From: Toxorhynchites rutilus septentrionalis | Taxonomy: Eukaryota; Arthropoda; Insecta; Diptera; Culicidae | Assembly: GCF_029784135.1 (NCBI RefSeq) | Contig: NC_073745.1 | Span: forward strand, 240,466,191 to 240,530,190 | Direction: 5' to 3' | Length of the DNA stretch: 64,000 nucleotides | Shown: positions 43,801-56,629 of the stretch, piece after piece | How positions within the stretch are numbered: position 1 is the first letter of the stretch | How the letters are laid out: each line of letters starts with the position of its first letter | Program-made: the position numbers and the translations under genes | The notes under the pieces: generated by a model | The model's database searches: none | Told to the model about the DNA's origin: nothing | What the model saw: the letters and a program-made list of their open reading frames with translations, nothing else

Positions 43801-44928
43801 AAACAATTTTTATGGAATAAAGTTAACGTTAATAACTATTTTTGTTGCGAACGGATTTTAACGAATTGCATATCAATCGAACCGGAAATTTTCTAAGATT
43901 TGTTTGATATGCTATACATTTCAATTCCATAGTCTGTATATGGTTAAAATTGATGAAAATTGGAAGCATTCTCATTTCCCCATACCTTTGTTCTGTCTTG
44001 TGTTTGTGTACTTTCCCGAACAGAGCTATCAATAACGGGCAACTAATGCAGCCTCTAGAATAGAAACAATGAATGGGGTATAGCGAAAAGAGAATATTTG
44101 CGAAGTGAACTCCACCCTTGCATAGTAAGTAGGAAAATTCTCAGAATCTTTCTGTGTCCGAAACAACAAAGGTCGCTTAATTCTGCTCGTTTTGTGTTTT
44201 AAGTTTCCCCTCGAGCTGTGAACGCTAGCGAATATTTCACTTGAAGTGCACCTGTCATTGCAATTAACGAATTAACACAACAACGAAAAAAGAGAAGAAT
44301 GCAAATGATTATAGGTCGCTTCTAGCCTTCAGTGTTTGGCTTTGAGTGTATTGCTTGTTTTCGTTGCGCGAAACTTAGGACTTGTTCATTTCCTGTACAT
44401 GTGAATAGCACACCTTCGATACTTTTAGTTGCCATTCGTATTTGCTCTCGTGCGCATCGGATCTTCTTTTGAAGCAACAAACTCACAGCTTTGTTGACGG
44501 TTTTGACAGAAAGTCGAGAAATGATTTTTCAAAAACGGTCATCATCCCGATGTTTCATTTTTATCACTGCAACTGTTTGCATCTGTTAGACGCGTGTTTG
44601 ATGTTTATTGAACGGCGATGCACGGAAGATGCCTCTCGTTAGATACTCAGTGCAATGCATGCATTGATATAAAGAAAAAAATTGCGACATATGACCAATT
44701 AGTATATTGTTCTCACAAAGACAAGAAACAATCGTTGCTTCTCGAAATAATTCTACGAAACCACGCAAGTCATTAAACCTTTTCAGGGTCCTCGGAACTT
44801 TTTGCTGAAGAGTTATTTATGAAATTTCGACGTATTCGCCAATAATATTCGAAATGATAAACCAACAAATTTAAAAAAAAACGTAGTCCTACGTCAAAAG
44901 CGGTCGTGTCTCGGATACAACCCGTCGA
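43800..44928 (-). repeat. near full-length copy of the 58.4-59.3 kb element (family A/C)
   Basis: Inverted relative to 58,440-59,342. Both share the GTTAACGTTAATAACTAT block, CCCGAACAGAGCT, the CTCGAGCTGTGAACGCTAGC block, TCAGTGCAATGC and TTTCAGGGTCC. The right end here is ACGTAGTCCTACGTC plus GCGGTCGTGTCTCGGATACA. The frames at 44,442-44,768 are by-products. Confidence 0.8.
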
Positions 44929-44999
44929 TTTTTTTTATCTATCTTTCAACAATAAAACAAAAATTGAACGGAAAAAAATATATCCATAATTAGAAGCTG

Positions 45000-46535
45000 A
45001 TCAAGTGAAGGGGTACAAAAAAAATTGTGCCATGGCGTACACGACTCGAGCCCTTCTGGTTATCTGAGACAAACAAACCGAACAGATTCTAAATCAGTAA
45101 AGATGCCACTATCGCATGAACCTCGGACAAGTTAAAAACGTGTTTTTTGACAAAATGGCGTAAATTTGAAGAAAAAAATACTGTTTAAAAATTTTTTTTC
45201 AAGTTTCTTGATTCATTTAAAATAGTAAAGCTACGAAATTATGATATTTTTTTATAGGTTCATGCGATAGAGAGATGCATACAAATTGTATTCATATAAA
45301 CATAGATCGGATAAGTAGAACTTGAGAAATCGTGTAAACCAGTTTGAAAAAACATGTTTCGAGAAAAGCGCGTTCAAAGTTGATTGTTATGGTCGTACTA
45401 GATATGATATCGCATAACTAAAATGGCTATACATTGGTAAATAATGAGATTTTCGAAAAGTCTCTTCTATGGTATATTCTTAAATGTCTGAATTAGAGAA
45501 ATATGAAGAAAAAAAAAATTGATTTTTGACGTAGGATTACGTCTTTCGGGAACATATTGGGGTACAAATTGAAAATGGGAAATCGAGCACATTGTGAAAA
45601 TTGTCCAATTTCAAACGCTTATTGCTCAGTAATTTCATGATGGATTGATGAAATTTTTGCGTCAATCGATTTCGGCACTCCATAACAATGTTTTATATTG
45701 AAGAAAAAAGAATATGTCATGAAACTAACTATCGAACAATTGAAAAATGTCAACCACTATCCTAACGTAAATACCCACTTCTGATTGGTCGAAATGAACG
45801 ATACATGCGGCGGGTCCTTAACAGAGACATCAAAACAAAGCTGCCTGGGGGAAATCGGCATTGCAAATACATAAAAGTAAGGGGAGCTTTTGCTCCCACC
45901 GAAATGTGTTCCCTAACAGAGACATGTTGCGTTCATTTTCACTCAAAAAAAGTTTATACGGCGAGTAAAATTGGAAATGTGAAAAAATATTAGAAGAAGT
46001 TATTTCCCATATGCTCTACATATAGTATTACGTGTTGTTAGTCCAATTAAAATTCGCATCGGGTTGAATAAACACTCAGAAAGCAAAAATTATAAAACAA
46101 AATTACCTTTTCCATTTCAAATATGTTTTCTCTATATTAAAGTAACATGTTTTTACTGATGAGAAAAATTGATAATTGTGTTCGGTATTGGTAATTATCT
46201 TATATTACATTGGTGAGTTTTTTTTTATTTATTTCATCCATACATATCACAGGAGGCTTCTCGTCTAAGATCACAGAGGCCGTTCCACTTCAGTATCTTT
46301 AATCTGATACGCACCATCCAAAGACTATTTACCATCCGTCTGTCATCATTACTCGGCAAACACTGGTGGAGTGAACAAACAATACCGAACAACCAAACAA
46401 AACGGACCTTTTCAGGGCCACCAAATCATTATCAAAAAGTTAAACGATGTAATTCTTTAAACATATCCAAAATCAACAGATAGCCTAACGGAATCCTACG
46501 TCAATTATGCGGTCCTGTCTCGAACGCAACCCGAC
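45000..46535. repeat. diverged repeat block with ACGTAG ends and 110-bp-type units
   Basis: TGACGTAGGATTACGTC at 45,527, two units related to the 3905-4345 array at 45,815-45,930 (ACAGAGACATCAAAACAAAG, GGCATTGCAAATAC), and a family C-like end at 46,490-46,533 (TCCTACGTCAAT ... CGAACGCAACCCG). Probably a decayed composite; boundaries are uncertain. Confidence 0.5.
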
Positions 46536-46784
46536 TATGACTTTTTTTTCCAAATGTCTAGACTAGAATTCCATCTTAATGAAAGCAATATTGTGCTTAT
46601 TTCAAATCCGACCAGATTCCGGAATAAGAATTTATTTTACCGAAAAATGATGAAACGATTCGTTTCATAAACGCGACGAAAAAACATATTTGTAGCGAAT
46701 TGTAAAGGGCAAATCTTTTACATGAATTTTGAGTTAAAAAAAATCTTAGCAAGTGAATGGAACCCCGAAGCAGGTTTTCGCTTG

Positions 46785-47135
46785 AAGAAAGTTATGGCTG
46801 AGTCTGGTAGGACTGGAAGAAAATCAGTACCATGAGCTTCTACCAAGCAACTAGTTTCGATGAATTCCAACAAGTAGTGTTAGCAGCTGAACGTATTAAA
46901 ATCAACGATCCAGAACGCTTCTAGGGCACTTCTAAAACTTCATCCGTCTTACTCACCAGATATTGCATCTTCAGATTATTAACTGTCAAGATTCTTGTAA
47001 GAACTTCAACTTACTGCATAGCTTAAGTTCTGAGAGGATGGAATTCTCAAGTTGCAGAAAAAGATGTATGTCTACAAAAATATGCTTTTGGTTTTTTCCT
47101 TAGAATCGGCACGAATTTTTCAGGACAATGTTTAG
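46785..47135 (+). pseudogene. fossil mariner transposase, C-terminal half
   Basis: On the + strand a degenerate W-x-DW segment leads into SFDEFQQVVLAAERIKIND, aligning with the QTLNSDLYCQQLDRLK region of the mariner at 60 kb. It is followed by LHPSYSPDIASSDY (about 46,938-46,979), the signature around the third catalytic Asp. Stops interrupt it. The QDN segment has been lost. Much older than the two mariner copies at 23 and 60 kb and a different lineage. Confidence 0.7.
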
Positions 47136-48135
47136 CATGATTTAACAAATAAAGGGTTGTAGATCAACGGAATCATCGATCACGATGATACTGCAGATGT
47201 TTTATTTTTACTAGATTCATAAGAGACATCAGACACTTTCGAACCTGTTAAAACGAAAGTCATTGATGTTTAGACGAGACAATTCTGTTTTCAAAGCACT
47301 TTGATTTCGTTGTCTGATTTTTTGAAAACTCAAACAGCCAGCCAGCTTTGATAAAAATACTCGAGAATAAGTTCACAATCGATATTTTAAAATGGATATG
47401 GAGATAACGTAAATGGAATTCGGTAGAAAATAATGAGCTTCCGGACAATGTTGAAAAAAATTGAAGATTTCAAGACAAATCGTTACGATTGGTAAGACTA
47501 TAATTTTTATCAATAAAAATATGGAATAGAAAATAGAAACAAACTTGAAATGAAACTTGAGCGAAAAAAATATAATTTCTTGATTTTTTCCTCAAAACCG
47601 GAGGAATGTCCACGTAGACAACAGGGGGAGGGGTATAAGGAATGTCCACGAGAGTCCACGGAGGGGGAGGGGGGTATCTAAAATCATGCTTTTTCTGTCC
47701 ACGTTTTATGTGGACAGCCCCTTATTGGTTGCGCAATATTCGTTCGATTAATAATCGATTTCTGTAGGAAGTATTCGATTAATCGATTAATCCAACGATT
47801 ATCGGGGATCACTACTTGAGAGCGAACGCTACGGCGTTCTATAAAAACAAATTGTTGATGGTTGAATGTTAAACGCGGTATTCCTTCTATCAACTAGAAG
47901 TACCGGTTTTAAACCAATCTCTATGTTACTTTCAGTTTCATGCGTTCTAGCTCCTTTAGTTTTCTGATGTTTTCTAGATTGTAACCTCCTATACCTGATT
48001 CGAATAAAAAAACTCAGTCAACACAATCAAGGTTCTGTTTTTCACAGTCACCACCGTTAATCACCGGAAAATTTAACCAACCATTAAATTGAACAAATTC
48101 GCATCGTCTAAGACTTATTATCTAGAGGCGTTCCA
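47136..48135. other. intergenic DNA with a GTCCACGTGGACA copy at 47,605-47,715
   Basis: No gene is recognised. Confidence 0.4.
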
Positions 48136-48138
48136 CTA

Positions 48139-48770
48139 TTTACATTGCGTAACATCTTGGCATTGTGTTTGATCAAACATTGCACTAGACAAAGTGCTCT
48201 CAGTGTACGGAAACCAACCGAAACCTGTCATTCGTCCGGCAGCAACGTCCTTCGCGGAGATCCAAAGTCGATCGAATGACGGCGGTGCAACTAATTTGAA
48301 CGGTAATTCATTTACCTTCGCGATCCAATGATTGTCACTTGCTTCAGGAAGAAAGCTTACTTCCTTGGTACACACAGCGTTATCATTGCGGGACACAAGT
48401 CAAGGTAACGCAAAGTGCTGCTGTAAAACTCACTTGTAAAATCGTTATTACGATGTTAGGTAACTCGAAGTTGTCAAACGCTTTGTTCGCGTGTCTTATG
48501 GCTGTGTACCGATGCTGGTTGGTCTCAAGGTCAACTAGTTGTTAATTCTGGCCATGTATTGATAGTAAAAATTATCACTTTCTCTGTCCACGGACGCAGT
48601 GGATATTCCGTTACTTGTTTCGTTTTGGTGGGTGTGATACACATAAAAAGTGGACAAATCGTTCTTGGGAATTCGAGTCCGATGACTTGCATTTTTGAAG
48701 TCAATCGCCAATCGCCTCGGATGCCAACGTAGGTTTGCAGCAAATGAACGTTTTTTATTGATATGTTTCT
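48139..48770 (-). pseudogene. decayed coding stretch of unknown family
   Basis: Three overlapping minus-strand segments in three frames read like one protein. Frame 1 (48,743 to 48,531) contains GIRGDWRLTSKMQVIGLEFP and a Pro/Trp-rich part. Frame 2 (about 48,540 to 48,390) contains HRYTAIRHANKAFDNFELPN. Frame 3 (48,396 to 48,136) contains ASDNHWIAKVNELPFKL and MTGFGWFPYTEST and ends TAG. Base composition is balanced, unlike the AT-rich surroundings. GTGAGT after the second segment could be a donor, so small introns are possible instead of frameshifts. I do not recognise it: a decayed host gene, a transposon ORF or an old endogenous viral copy are all possible. Confidence 0.4.
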
Positions 48771-50159
48771 CTTTAACGCTCTTATAATTGCGTATACGGT
48801 CTTACAGACCGAAAAATCAATAATTCTGTTTTGAGCAGGCTGAATTATTTTTATAAAGACTCAATTTGGACGACTGTTATGACTTACAATGTTCTATTTA
48901 CTAAAATTGATAGATCATATCATATGCTATCTATGAATGGATCCCTTTTGTGGCTTCGACCCTGGAATATATCCCACCTCAACCAAAACCAGGCCTTGTT
49001 ATGCGAAGCGTATTGCGTTTCTTACTACTTTTTTCTACTTATGGGAAAATTTCAATCGACACGTGAAGAAGCTCGTCTTATTTCACATATGTATCTACAT
49101 GTAACAATGATTTAAACAAATTTGGGTCTCCCCTACCACTTTCGGCTGTTCAAAAACATTTTTTTAAATTTTTCATGATGTTTCATTTATTTTTTATTAA
49201 TTGTTACAGATGATGATACCATTGTCATAAGAAATACTCTGGAATTAAAAACTCTATCTCGGTAGAAATTTGATAAAAAAGCAATGTTGAGGGTTCAAAA
49301 TCAAGTTGATTACCTTCAGAACCTGCACATTAGCATAAATTTGAATTTGTATGATCGATAAAACGCGGGATACCGATCAACTATACCCAGCTACCGAGAA
49401 AATAATTAATCCTTTTCCCTAACATAATATATACCGGGTGTTTGTAGTTTTTAATCTTCTTTTTTATTTTTTAAATTTAAAAATACATATATAAATAAAA
49501 AAAATGAAAAAGGCAATAAATTAGAAATGTTTTTTTTTAATATCTCGAGAATTGCTGCATTTAGAAGGAGATTAATGAAGAGCTTTTTTATTTTAAATCA
49601 CATCAGGATTCATAATTTGTGACTGAAAATGATTGTTAACATACAAAAATTCGAAGTTTCAAAAATTCAAAAAAATTAGATGTTCCACAAAGTTCGTCGA
49701 GAATAGTTTTACCATCTTGTACCCATTTTTTAAATTTTCTACATGACATCTATTTTATATGAACAAAATAAAAAAAAACAAATTAAAAAATATGTATTTT
49801 GGATATTGCGAATTGAAGTTTTTTTGTGAAAAAATGTACTAATTTTTTTTCTCTGTGTATTTTTTTTCACGTTTGGACATCAATACTTAATAACTCTTTC
49901 TAAGACACTATTTCGGTAGGACTCACAGTTTTATAAAAAAGAGATATAAATTATCAAAGATTTCTCTCACTAAAATCGATACGCCTTATTCAAAAGTTAC
50001 ACTCGAGTCAAAAAAATTTCCAAATGTTGTGGAAAACTCATATTTTCTCCAACCTAAACGGAATAAACTTTCGTTCGAATCAAAAATATAAGTTTTTAAA
50101 ATAGCTCGATTTCATTTAGAATCGCACTTTTGTATCAGACCTCTTATCTTTTTTATCGT

Positions 50160-50285
50160 TTTATGGATGTGACTTTCGAAAGCTTTCGGTAAGCAACTGA
50201 AGATAGGGATGTCACGGTAGTTCTCGACGTCATATATACTGCCAGATTTATGTATAGGAGTGACAGCAGCAGTTTTTCACAAACT
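50160..50285 (-). pseudogene. non-LTR reverse transcriptase relic inside the nested repeat
   Basis: Minus-strand reading gives AVTPIHKSGS, DVENYRDIPIFSCLPKAFES, which is RT fingers (normally KG/SGDxSDVENYRPISLLP) of a jockey/CR1-type element. A second copy is at 56,318-56,430. The region between RT and the rest of the polyprotein is gone. Confidence 0.65.
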
Positions 50286-50606
50286 TGGGAAAATCCCCTC
50301 CATATGGAACGATTGAAGAGGATGCCAGTGGGAACGGAAAGCGAGTCCTAGAAGGTTCCTAGAACGAACGACGAATTTATGCCGAGGGAAAACAGTACAG
50401 TTTGTCCCATGAAAAAATGCGAAAATTTTATTTATTCATTTTTGGGTTATTTCAGTCATTTTGTTTTTCAATATTTTTGTTTTTGTTAATCTTCGAACAC
50501 TATCTGTCAAGAAATGTGAACATCGTGAAACACAAACCAGGTGTCGGTTTCACCCTGACTGAAGGTGTCGGTGTCACCCCGAATGGACTCAAAATTTCAG
50601 AACAAT

Positions 50607-53192
50607 TTTTTTTTATATAAATCGTTTATTTTTACAGGCTCAGTTACATTAGTTTAATGGAGCCGAATTCTTAAGTATATGTTTTAAAACTATACATAAA
50701 TAATTTTCCTAACACTATGGTTAGTAAGGTGGAAAACCGATTACTCGCGGTTTACTCGAGTTTAGAGGGTGACATCTTTCAGGAAAGGGATGGGATATAA
50801 GGGAATTGTTACAATGTTGATGATCACACTCGATTCTTAAATCTATTGTATATTTACATTTCAACTTATTTTACTGTTTATACCAAGGGGGCCAATCGCT
50901 CGCAATGCATGAAAAGGAGGGTATAAGGACATAGGTACAATCACACACGAAGATCGATAACTTTAAGGAAAACATATATTTGGGTCATGTAATCAAGGTC
51001 TAACCGAGCCAACACATCTCTCACCGGCACATTGGGCTGTCTTCCTCGGGCCCGAAGGGAGTTTTCTAAATTCGATCTGGCGACAAGATACACCTCGCAC
51101 GACCAAACAACATGCTCGATGTCGTGATAACCTTGACCACAGACGCAGAGATTGTTGCTGGCAAGATTGAAACGAAAGAGAAGCGCATCTAACGAATAGT
51201 GATTGGACATGAGTCAGGAGAAGGTGCGAATAAAGTCCAGACTCAAGTCCAGACTTTTGAACCACGGTTTGAGGCTAACCTTAGGGATAATCGAGTGAAA
51301 CCACCGGGCCAATTCATCTTCGTTGCATTTGCGTTGCCAGTTAGCGATGATATTTTTACGGACTAAAGAAAAAAAAATCATTGAAGGCGATTTGACGCTG
51401 GTAAATGTCGCCTTCAATCGCACCTACCTTTGCTAATGAGTCAGCCCTCTCATTACCCGGAATTGAGCAATGTGAAGGGACCCAGATAAAGGTAATGACA
51501 TAACAGTGTCTGGATAAAGCACTCAAAATTTGTCGTATTCTCTCAAGGAAGTACGGCGAGTGCTTTTCCGGCCTCACTGAACGGATAGCTTCGACAGAGC
51601 TAAGACTATCCGTTACAATGTAATAGTGTTCAACAGGTCGTGAGGCGACGCTGTCCAGCGCCCAATGAATTGCTGCCAATTCAGCAATATACACTGAGCA
51701 AGGATTCTGAAGACTGTGGGAGGTGCTAAAAATTTCGTTGAACACTCCAAATCCTGTGGACTCATTCATAGAGGACCCATCAGTAAAGTACATATTATCA
51801 CAATTGATACCCCTATACTTTGAATCGAAGATCGTTGGAGCGATCCTCGATCGTTGATAATCTGAATATCCATGGATATCCTGTTTCATGGACAGATCAA
51901 AATGCACAGAGGAATTGATGTAGTCAGGAAAACAAACACGGTTGGGAATATACGAAGAAGGATCAACCTGCATGGAGATGAATTCATGATATGAACTCAT
52001 GAATCCGGAGCGAACATTTAGCTCGATCAGCTGCTCAAAATTCCCGATCACCAATGGGTTCATAACCTTACACCGGATGAGGAACCGAAGAGATAATAAA
52101 TTGAAGCGATCTTTTAGTGGGAGTACGCCTGCCAAAACCTCGAGGCTCATGGTATGCGTTGAGGGCATACATCCCAACGCAATACGGAGACAAAGATACT
52201 GAATTCGCTCGAGTTTAATGAGGTGTGTTTTGGCAGCTGATTGAAAACAGAAACTGCCATACTCCATCACTGAGAGAATAGTTGTTCGATACAACATTAT
52301 AAGATCTTCGGGATGGGCTCCCCACCAGGTGCCGGTAATTGTACGGAGAAAGTTTATTCTTTGTTGGCATTTTTTACTCAGATACCTAATATGGACCCCC
52401 CAAGTACATTTGGAGTCGAACCAGACCCCAAGATACTTGAATGACATAGCATGAGTGATCGGTTTACCCAAAAGTTGAAGCTTTGGTTTTGCTGGTCTAT
52501 GCTTCCTAGAAAAAACCACCATCTCTGTTTTCTCCGTGGAGAATTCGATCCCTAGCCCAATGGCCCAGGTTGAAAAATTGTTCAAAGTATCTTGTAAGGG
52601 TCCTTGCAGGTCGGATTCGTTTGATCCTACGACAGACACCACTCCATCATCTGCAAGTTGTCTTAGGCTGCAATTTTGTGTAAGGCAATTGTCGATGTCG
52701 CTTACATAGAAGTTGTACAAAAGGGGGCTTAAACATGAGCCCTGGGGGAGGCCCATGTAAGAGAACCGACTTAATGCCGAATCTCCGTGAGAAAAGTTCA
52801 AATGTTTCTCACAAAGCAAGTTATATAACATATTATTCAATAGAGGCGGCAGACCCCGAGAGTGTAATTTGTCTGACAAAACCTCTATTGAAACAGAATC
52901 AAAGGCCCCCTTTATGTCCAAGAATACTGAAGCCATTTGTTTTTTTTCGGCCTAAGCCATTTGAATTTCTGAAGAAAGCAACGCAAGACAATCATTTGTC
53001 CCCTTGCCCCTGCGGAACCCATATTGTGTATCTGAGGGGAGGTCATTCGTTTCAACCCATTGATCAAGGCGAAACAAGATCATTTTCTCCAACAATTTCC
53101 GTATACAAGACAGCATTGCTATTGGGCGGTACGAATTGAAGTCGGACGCGGGTTTTCCGGGTTTTTGAATAGCTATAACTCGTACTTGTACT
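50607..53192 (-). mobile_element. 5'-truncated non-LTR retrotransposon with 12-bp target duplication
   Basis: TTTCAGAACAAT lies at 50,595-50,606 and again at 53,193-53,204. The element runs on the - strand and ends in an A-rich tail at 50,607. The length is 2,586 bp. Truncation is at the 5' side, within the RT domain, as usual for incomplete reverse transcription. Confidence 0.9.
50938..53190 (-). pseudogene. RT + RNase H polyprotein, I/Loa-type
   Basis: RT begins within the fingers (NSYRPIAMLSCIRKLLEKMI) and continues to DTQYGFRRGKGT. An in-frame TAG lies at about 52,951. Motif A is VFLDIKGAFDSV, then YMGLPQGSCLSPLLYNFYV. The catalytic box reads LADDGVV where YADD is usual. RNase H has YFTDGSS, AELAAIHWALD, VTDSLSSVEA and VPSHCSIPGNERADSLA. 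A frameshift follows in the run at 51,365-51,375, then an in-frame TGA at 51,211-51,213. The end has a Cys/His cluster (NNLCVCGQGYHDIEHVVWSC) and stops at about 50,941. An RNase H domain plus this RT text fits the I/Loa clades known from mosquitoes. Confidence 0.88.
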
Positions 53193-54157
53193 TTTCAGAA
53201 CAATGTTTCCGAGTATTGATCAGCAACAACACCACCTACTGTTTCACAAACTACACTGAACAATGATCTACGATGAATTAAGCTCATAAAGTATCGAATT
53301 TTCCAAAATTTTCCGACTTAAACACTTAAATTCCACGAGTGAAATTTTACATGGACTGTCTCCTGTTTGCTAACCGGTTCGTTTTGTTGTTTGTTTTGAC
53401 AGCAAAGCGACTTCCGCAGCTGTCGGGTGACTCGAAACGTTAGAAATGACAAGTATGTATAGGGGACATCGGAAAATTTTCAAAAAATTGCTTCTTACCG
53501 AAAAAATTAGAGAGTGTCGGTTTTACCCACAGTGTCGGGTTTTCCCTGAATTCTCCTAATTATGATTTAAACAAATTTAGACCTCCCCTACCACTTTCGG
53601 CTGTTTAAAAACATTTTTTCAAATTTCTCATGATGTTTGATTAATTTTTTATTTGAGTAATTTGAGTAAGAGAAATCTTTGATAATTTATATCTTAAAAA
53701 CTATGAGTCGTACCGAAATAGTGTCTTATAAAGAGTTATAGAGTATTGATGGTTGAATATGGAAACACTGAGAAAAAAATTAGTATTAGTAAATTTTTTT
53801 TAATTACAAAATAAAAATTCAATTTGCAATATCTAATATATAAATTTTTAATTTTTTTTAATTTTTTTCATACAAAATAGAAGTCATGCAGAAAATTTAA
53901 AAAATGCTTCCAAGATGGTAAAACTATTTTTGACAAACTTTGTGGAACATCGAATTTTTAAGAATTTTCGAAACTTCGAATTTTTGTATTTCAACAATCA
54001 TTTTTAGCCACAAATTTTGAATCCTGGTTTGTTCTCAAACAAAAAAAAAAGGTTATTATCAATCTCCTTCTAAATGTAGCTATTCTCGAAATATTTAAAA
54101 AAATATTTCTAATTTGTTGTCTTTTTTATAGTAAATAATCCCTTTTAATATGTTTGT

Positions 54158-54658
54158 AGGGGGTCTTCGTAGCCACTTGGTTACGCGTTCGCTTAATAAG
54201 CGATCGATCGTGAGTTCAAACTCAGGGCCCTCAATTTGACCATCTTTGTGTTGTTATAGAATCACTACGTCCACGCAACCATCATCAGCTATGGAGATCG
54301 ATCCACGGTGGAACAAAGATCGATTCATCCATACAACTGCTCTGCTCTGCAAGAAACATCGGGCTGCTGTTCTATAAATAACCCAACAATGATCGATTTC
54401 AACTGTCTCCGCTGTCCGGTCTGCTGAACAATGGAAGAACAGATAGAATACCCTTACGCCTAAATGGCTACTACAGTGTAATTTACTATAATGTAATGGA
54501 ACAGAAAACCTAACGCCTAAATGGCTACTCTACTACTGTGTAATTTACAATTTATAGAAACATAATTATATGTACATGTACACGATAAAAAAAACCCGGC
54601 TCTGTTACAGATAAAATGCTAATGAGCCTGATAAATAAATAAAATGAAAACAAAAAAA
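54158..54658 (+). mobile_element. tRNA-derived SINE (Feilai-like candidate), about 500 bp
   Basis: The head has an A box (GTAGCCACTTGGTTACGCG) and a B box (GTGAGTTCAAACTC) at tRNA spacing. The body repeats CGCCTAAATGGCTACT twice and GTGTAATTTAC. The tail is CTGATAAATAAATAAA followed by A-rich sequence. AATATGTTTRT flanks both sides (54,147-54,157 and 54,659-54,669). The name Feilai is from memory of mosquito SINEs and needs a search. Confidence 0.8.
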
Positions 54659-56629
54659 AATATGTTTATCGTGTTAGACCGTCATGTTCATGAAATTTTA
54701 TGAATTTGCTTATAATTTCCAACAACTTTTCCAAATACATCATCATGGTTCATTTTTTGACTCAAGCGTAACTTTTGAAAAGGGCGTATCGATTTGAGTA
54801 AGAGAAATCTTTGATAATTTATATCTCAAAAAATATGAGTCGTACCGAAATAGTGTGTTAGAAAGAGTTATAGAGTATTGTTGGCTTAATTTGAAAAAAA
54901 TATACACTAAAATAGAATAGGAAAAAAAATAGAAGTCATGTAGAAAATTTAAAAAATGGGCCCAAGATGGTAAAACTATTTTTGACGAACTTTGTGGAAC
55001 ATCGAATTTTTAAGGAATTTTCGAAACTTCGGGTTTTTGTATGGTAGCAATCATTCTTAGCCACAAATTATGAATTGTGATGTGATTTAAAACAAAAAAA
55101 GGTTATCACCAATCTCCTTCTAAATGCAACCATTCTCGAGATATTAAAAAAAATATTTCTAATTTATAATCTTTTTAATAGTAAATAGGCCCTTTAAATA
55201 TGTTTGTCGTGTTATACCATCATGTTCATGAGATTTTATGAATTCGCTTATAATTTCCAACAATTTTACTCTAACCCAAAAGGAATACACACTTTCATTC
55301 GAATCAAAAATACTCATGTTTTGTCATTTGTCGATTTCATTTGGAATTACTCCATTGTCATAAGAAAGACTCTGGAATTGAAAACTCTATCTCGGTAGAA
55401 ATTTGATGAAATAGCAATATTGAGGGTTCAAAATCAAATTATCGTCAGAACCTGCACATTAGCATAAATTTGAACTTGTATGATCGATTAAACGCGGAAT
55501 ACCGATCACTATAGCCAGCTACCGAGAAAATAATGAATTCATTTTCCCCAACATAAAATATACCGGGTGTTTGTAATTTTTAATCTTTGTTTTTAAATTT
55601 TCTACATTTTATATTTAAAAAAAAAATGAAAAAAAATACATATATAAGTAAAAAAAAAATTAAAAAGGCAATAAATAAGAATTTTTTTTTAAAATATCTC
55701 GAGAATGGCTGCATTTAGAAGGAGATTAATGAAGAGCTTTTTTATTTTAAATCACATCAGGATTCATAATTTGTGACTAAAAATGATTGTTAACATACAA
55801 AAATTCGAAGTTTCAAAAATTCATAAAAATTAGATGTTCCACAAAGTTCGTCGAGAATAGTTTTACCATCTTGTACCCATTTTTTAAATTTTCTACATGA
55901 CATCTATTTTATATGAACAAAATAAAAAAAACAAATTAAAAAATATGTATTTTAGATATTGCGAATTGAAGTTTTTTTGTGAAAAAAAATGTACTAATTT
56001 TTTTTCTCTGTGTATTTTTTTCACGTTTGGACATCAATACTTTATAACTCTTTCTAAGACACTATTTCGGTAGGACTCACAGTTTTATAAAAAAGAGATA
56101 TAAATTATCAAAGATTTCTCTCACTAAAATCTATACGCCCTTTTCAAAAGTTACACTTGAGTCAAAAAATTCCCAAATGCTGTGGAAAACTCATATTTCC
56201 TCCAACCTAAACGGAACACAAACTTTCGTTCGAATCAGAAATACAAGTTTTTAAAATCCGCATTTTTAGTTCGATTTCATTTGGAATCGCACTTTTGTAT
56301 CAGACCTCTTATCTTTTTTATCATTTTATGGCTGTGACTTTCGAAGGCTTTCGGCAAGCAACTCAAAATAGGGATGCCACGGTAGTTCTCGACGTTATAT
56401 ATACTGTCAGATTTATGTATAGGAGTGACAGCAGCAGCAGAAAGCGAGTCCTAGAAGGTTCCTAGAACGAACGACGAATTTATGCCGAGGGAAAACAGTA
56501 CAGTTTGTCCCATGAAAAAATGCGAAAATTTTATTTATTCAGTTTTGGGTTATTTCAGTCATTTTGTTTTTGTTAATCTTCAAACACTATCTGTCAAGAA
56601 ATGTAAACATCGTAGTGGTGCAATATAAG

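Larger units (their letters stand above)
49100..56620. repeat. large nested repeat with direct and inverted arms
   Basis: 49,220-50,560 and 55,350-56,610 are direct copies (ACTCTGGAATT..., CATTAGCATAAATTTGAA, TATACCGGGTGTTTGTA, GTCGTACC/GGTAGGACTCAC blocks, ATGTATAGGAGTGACAGCAG). 53,560-54,150 and 54,665-55,200 are related segments in inverted orientation (ATCTCCTTCTAAATG versus CATTTAGAAGGAGAT). The block thus has at least four arms around a common about 0.5-1.3 kb unit. A non-LTR element and a SINE are inserted in it. Confidence 0.75.

Noticed and set aside
48831..49115. 94-codon plus-strand frame
   Set aside because: No motif or repeat support; composition is that of random AT-rich sequence.
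54165..54235. Possible tRNA gene (A and B boxes at 54,168-54,230)
   Set aside because: It continues into a 500-bp body with an A-rich tail and is flanked by an 11-bp target duplication, so it is a SINE head.
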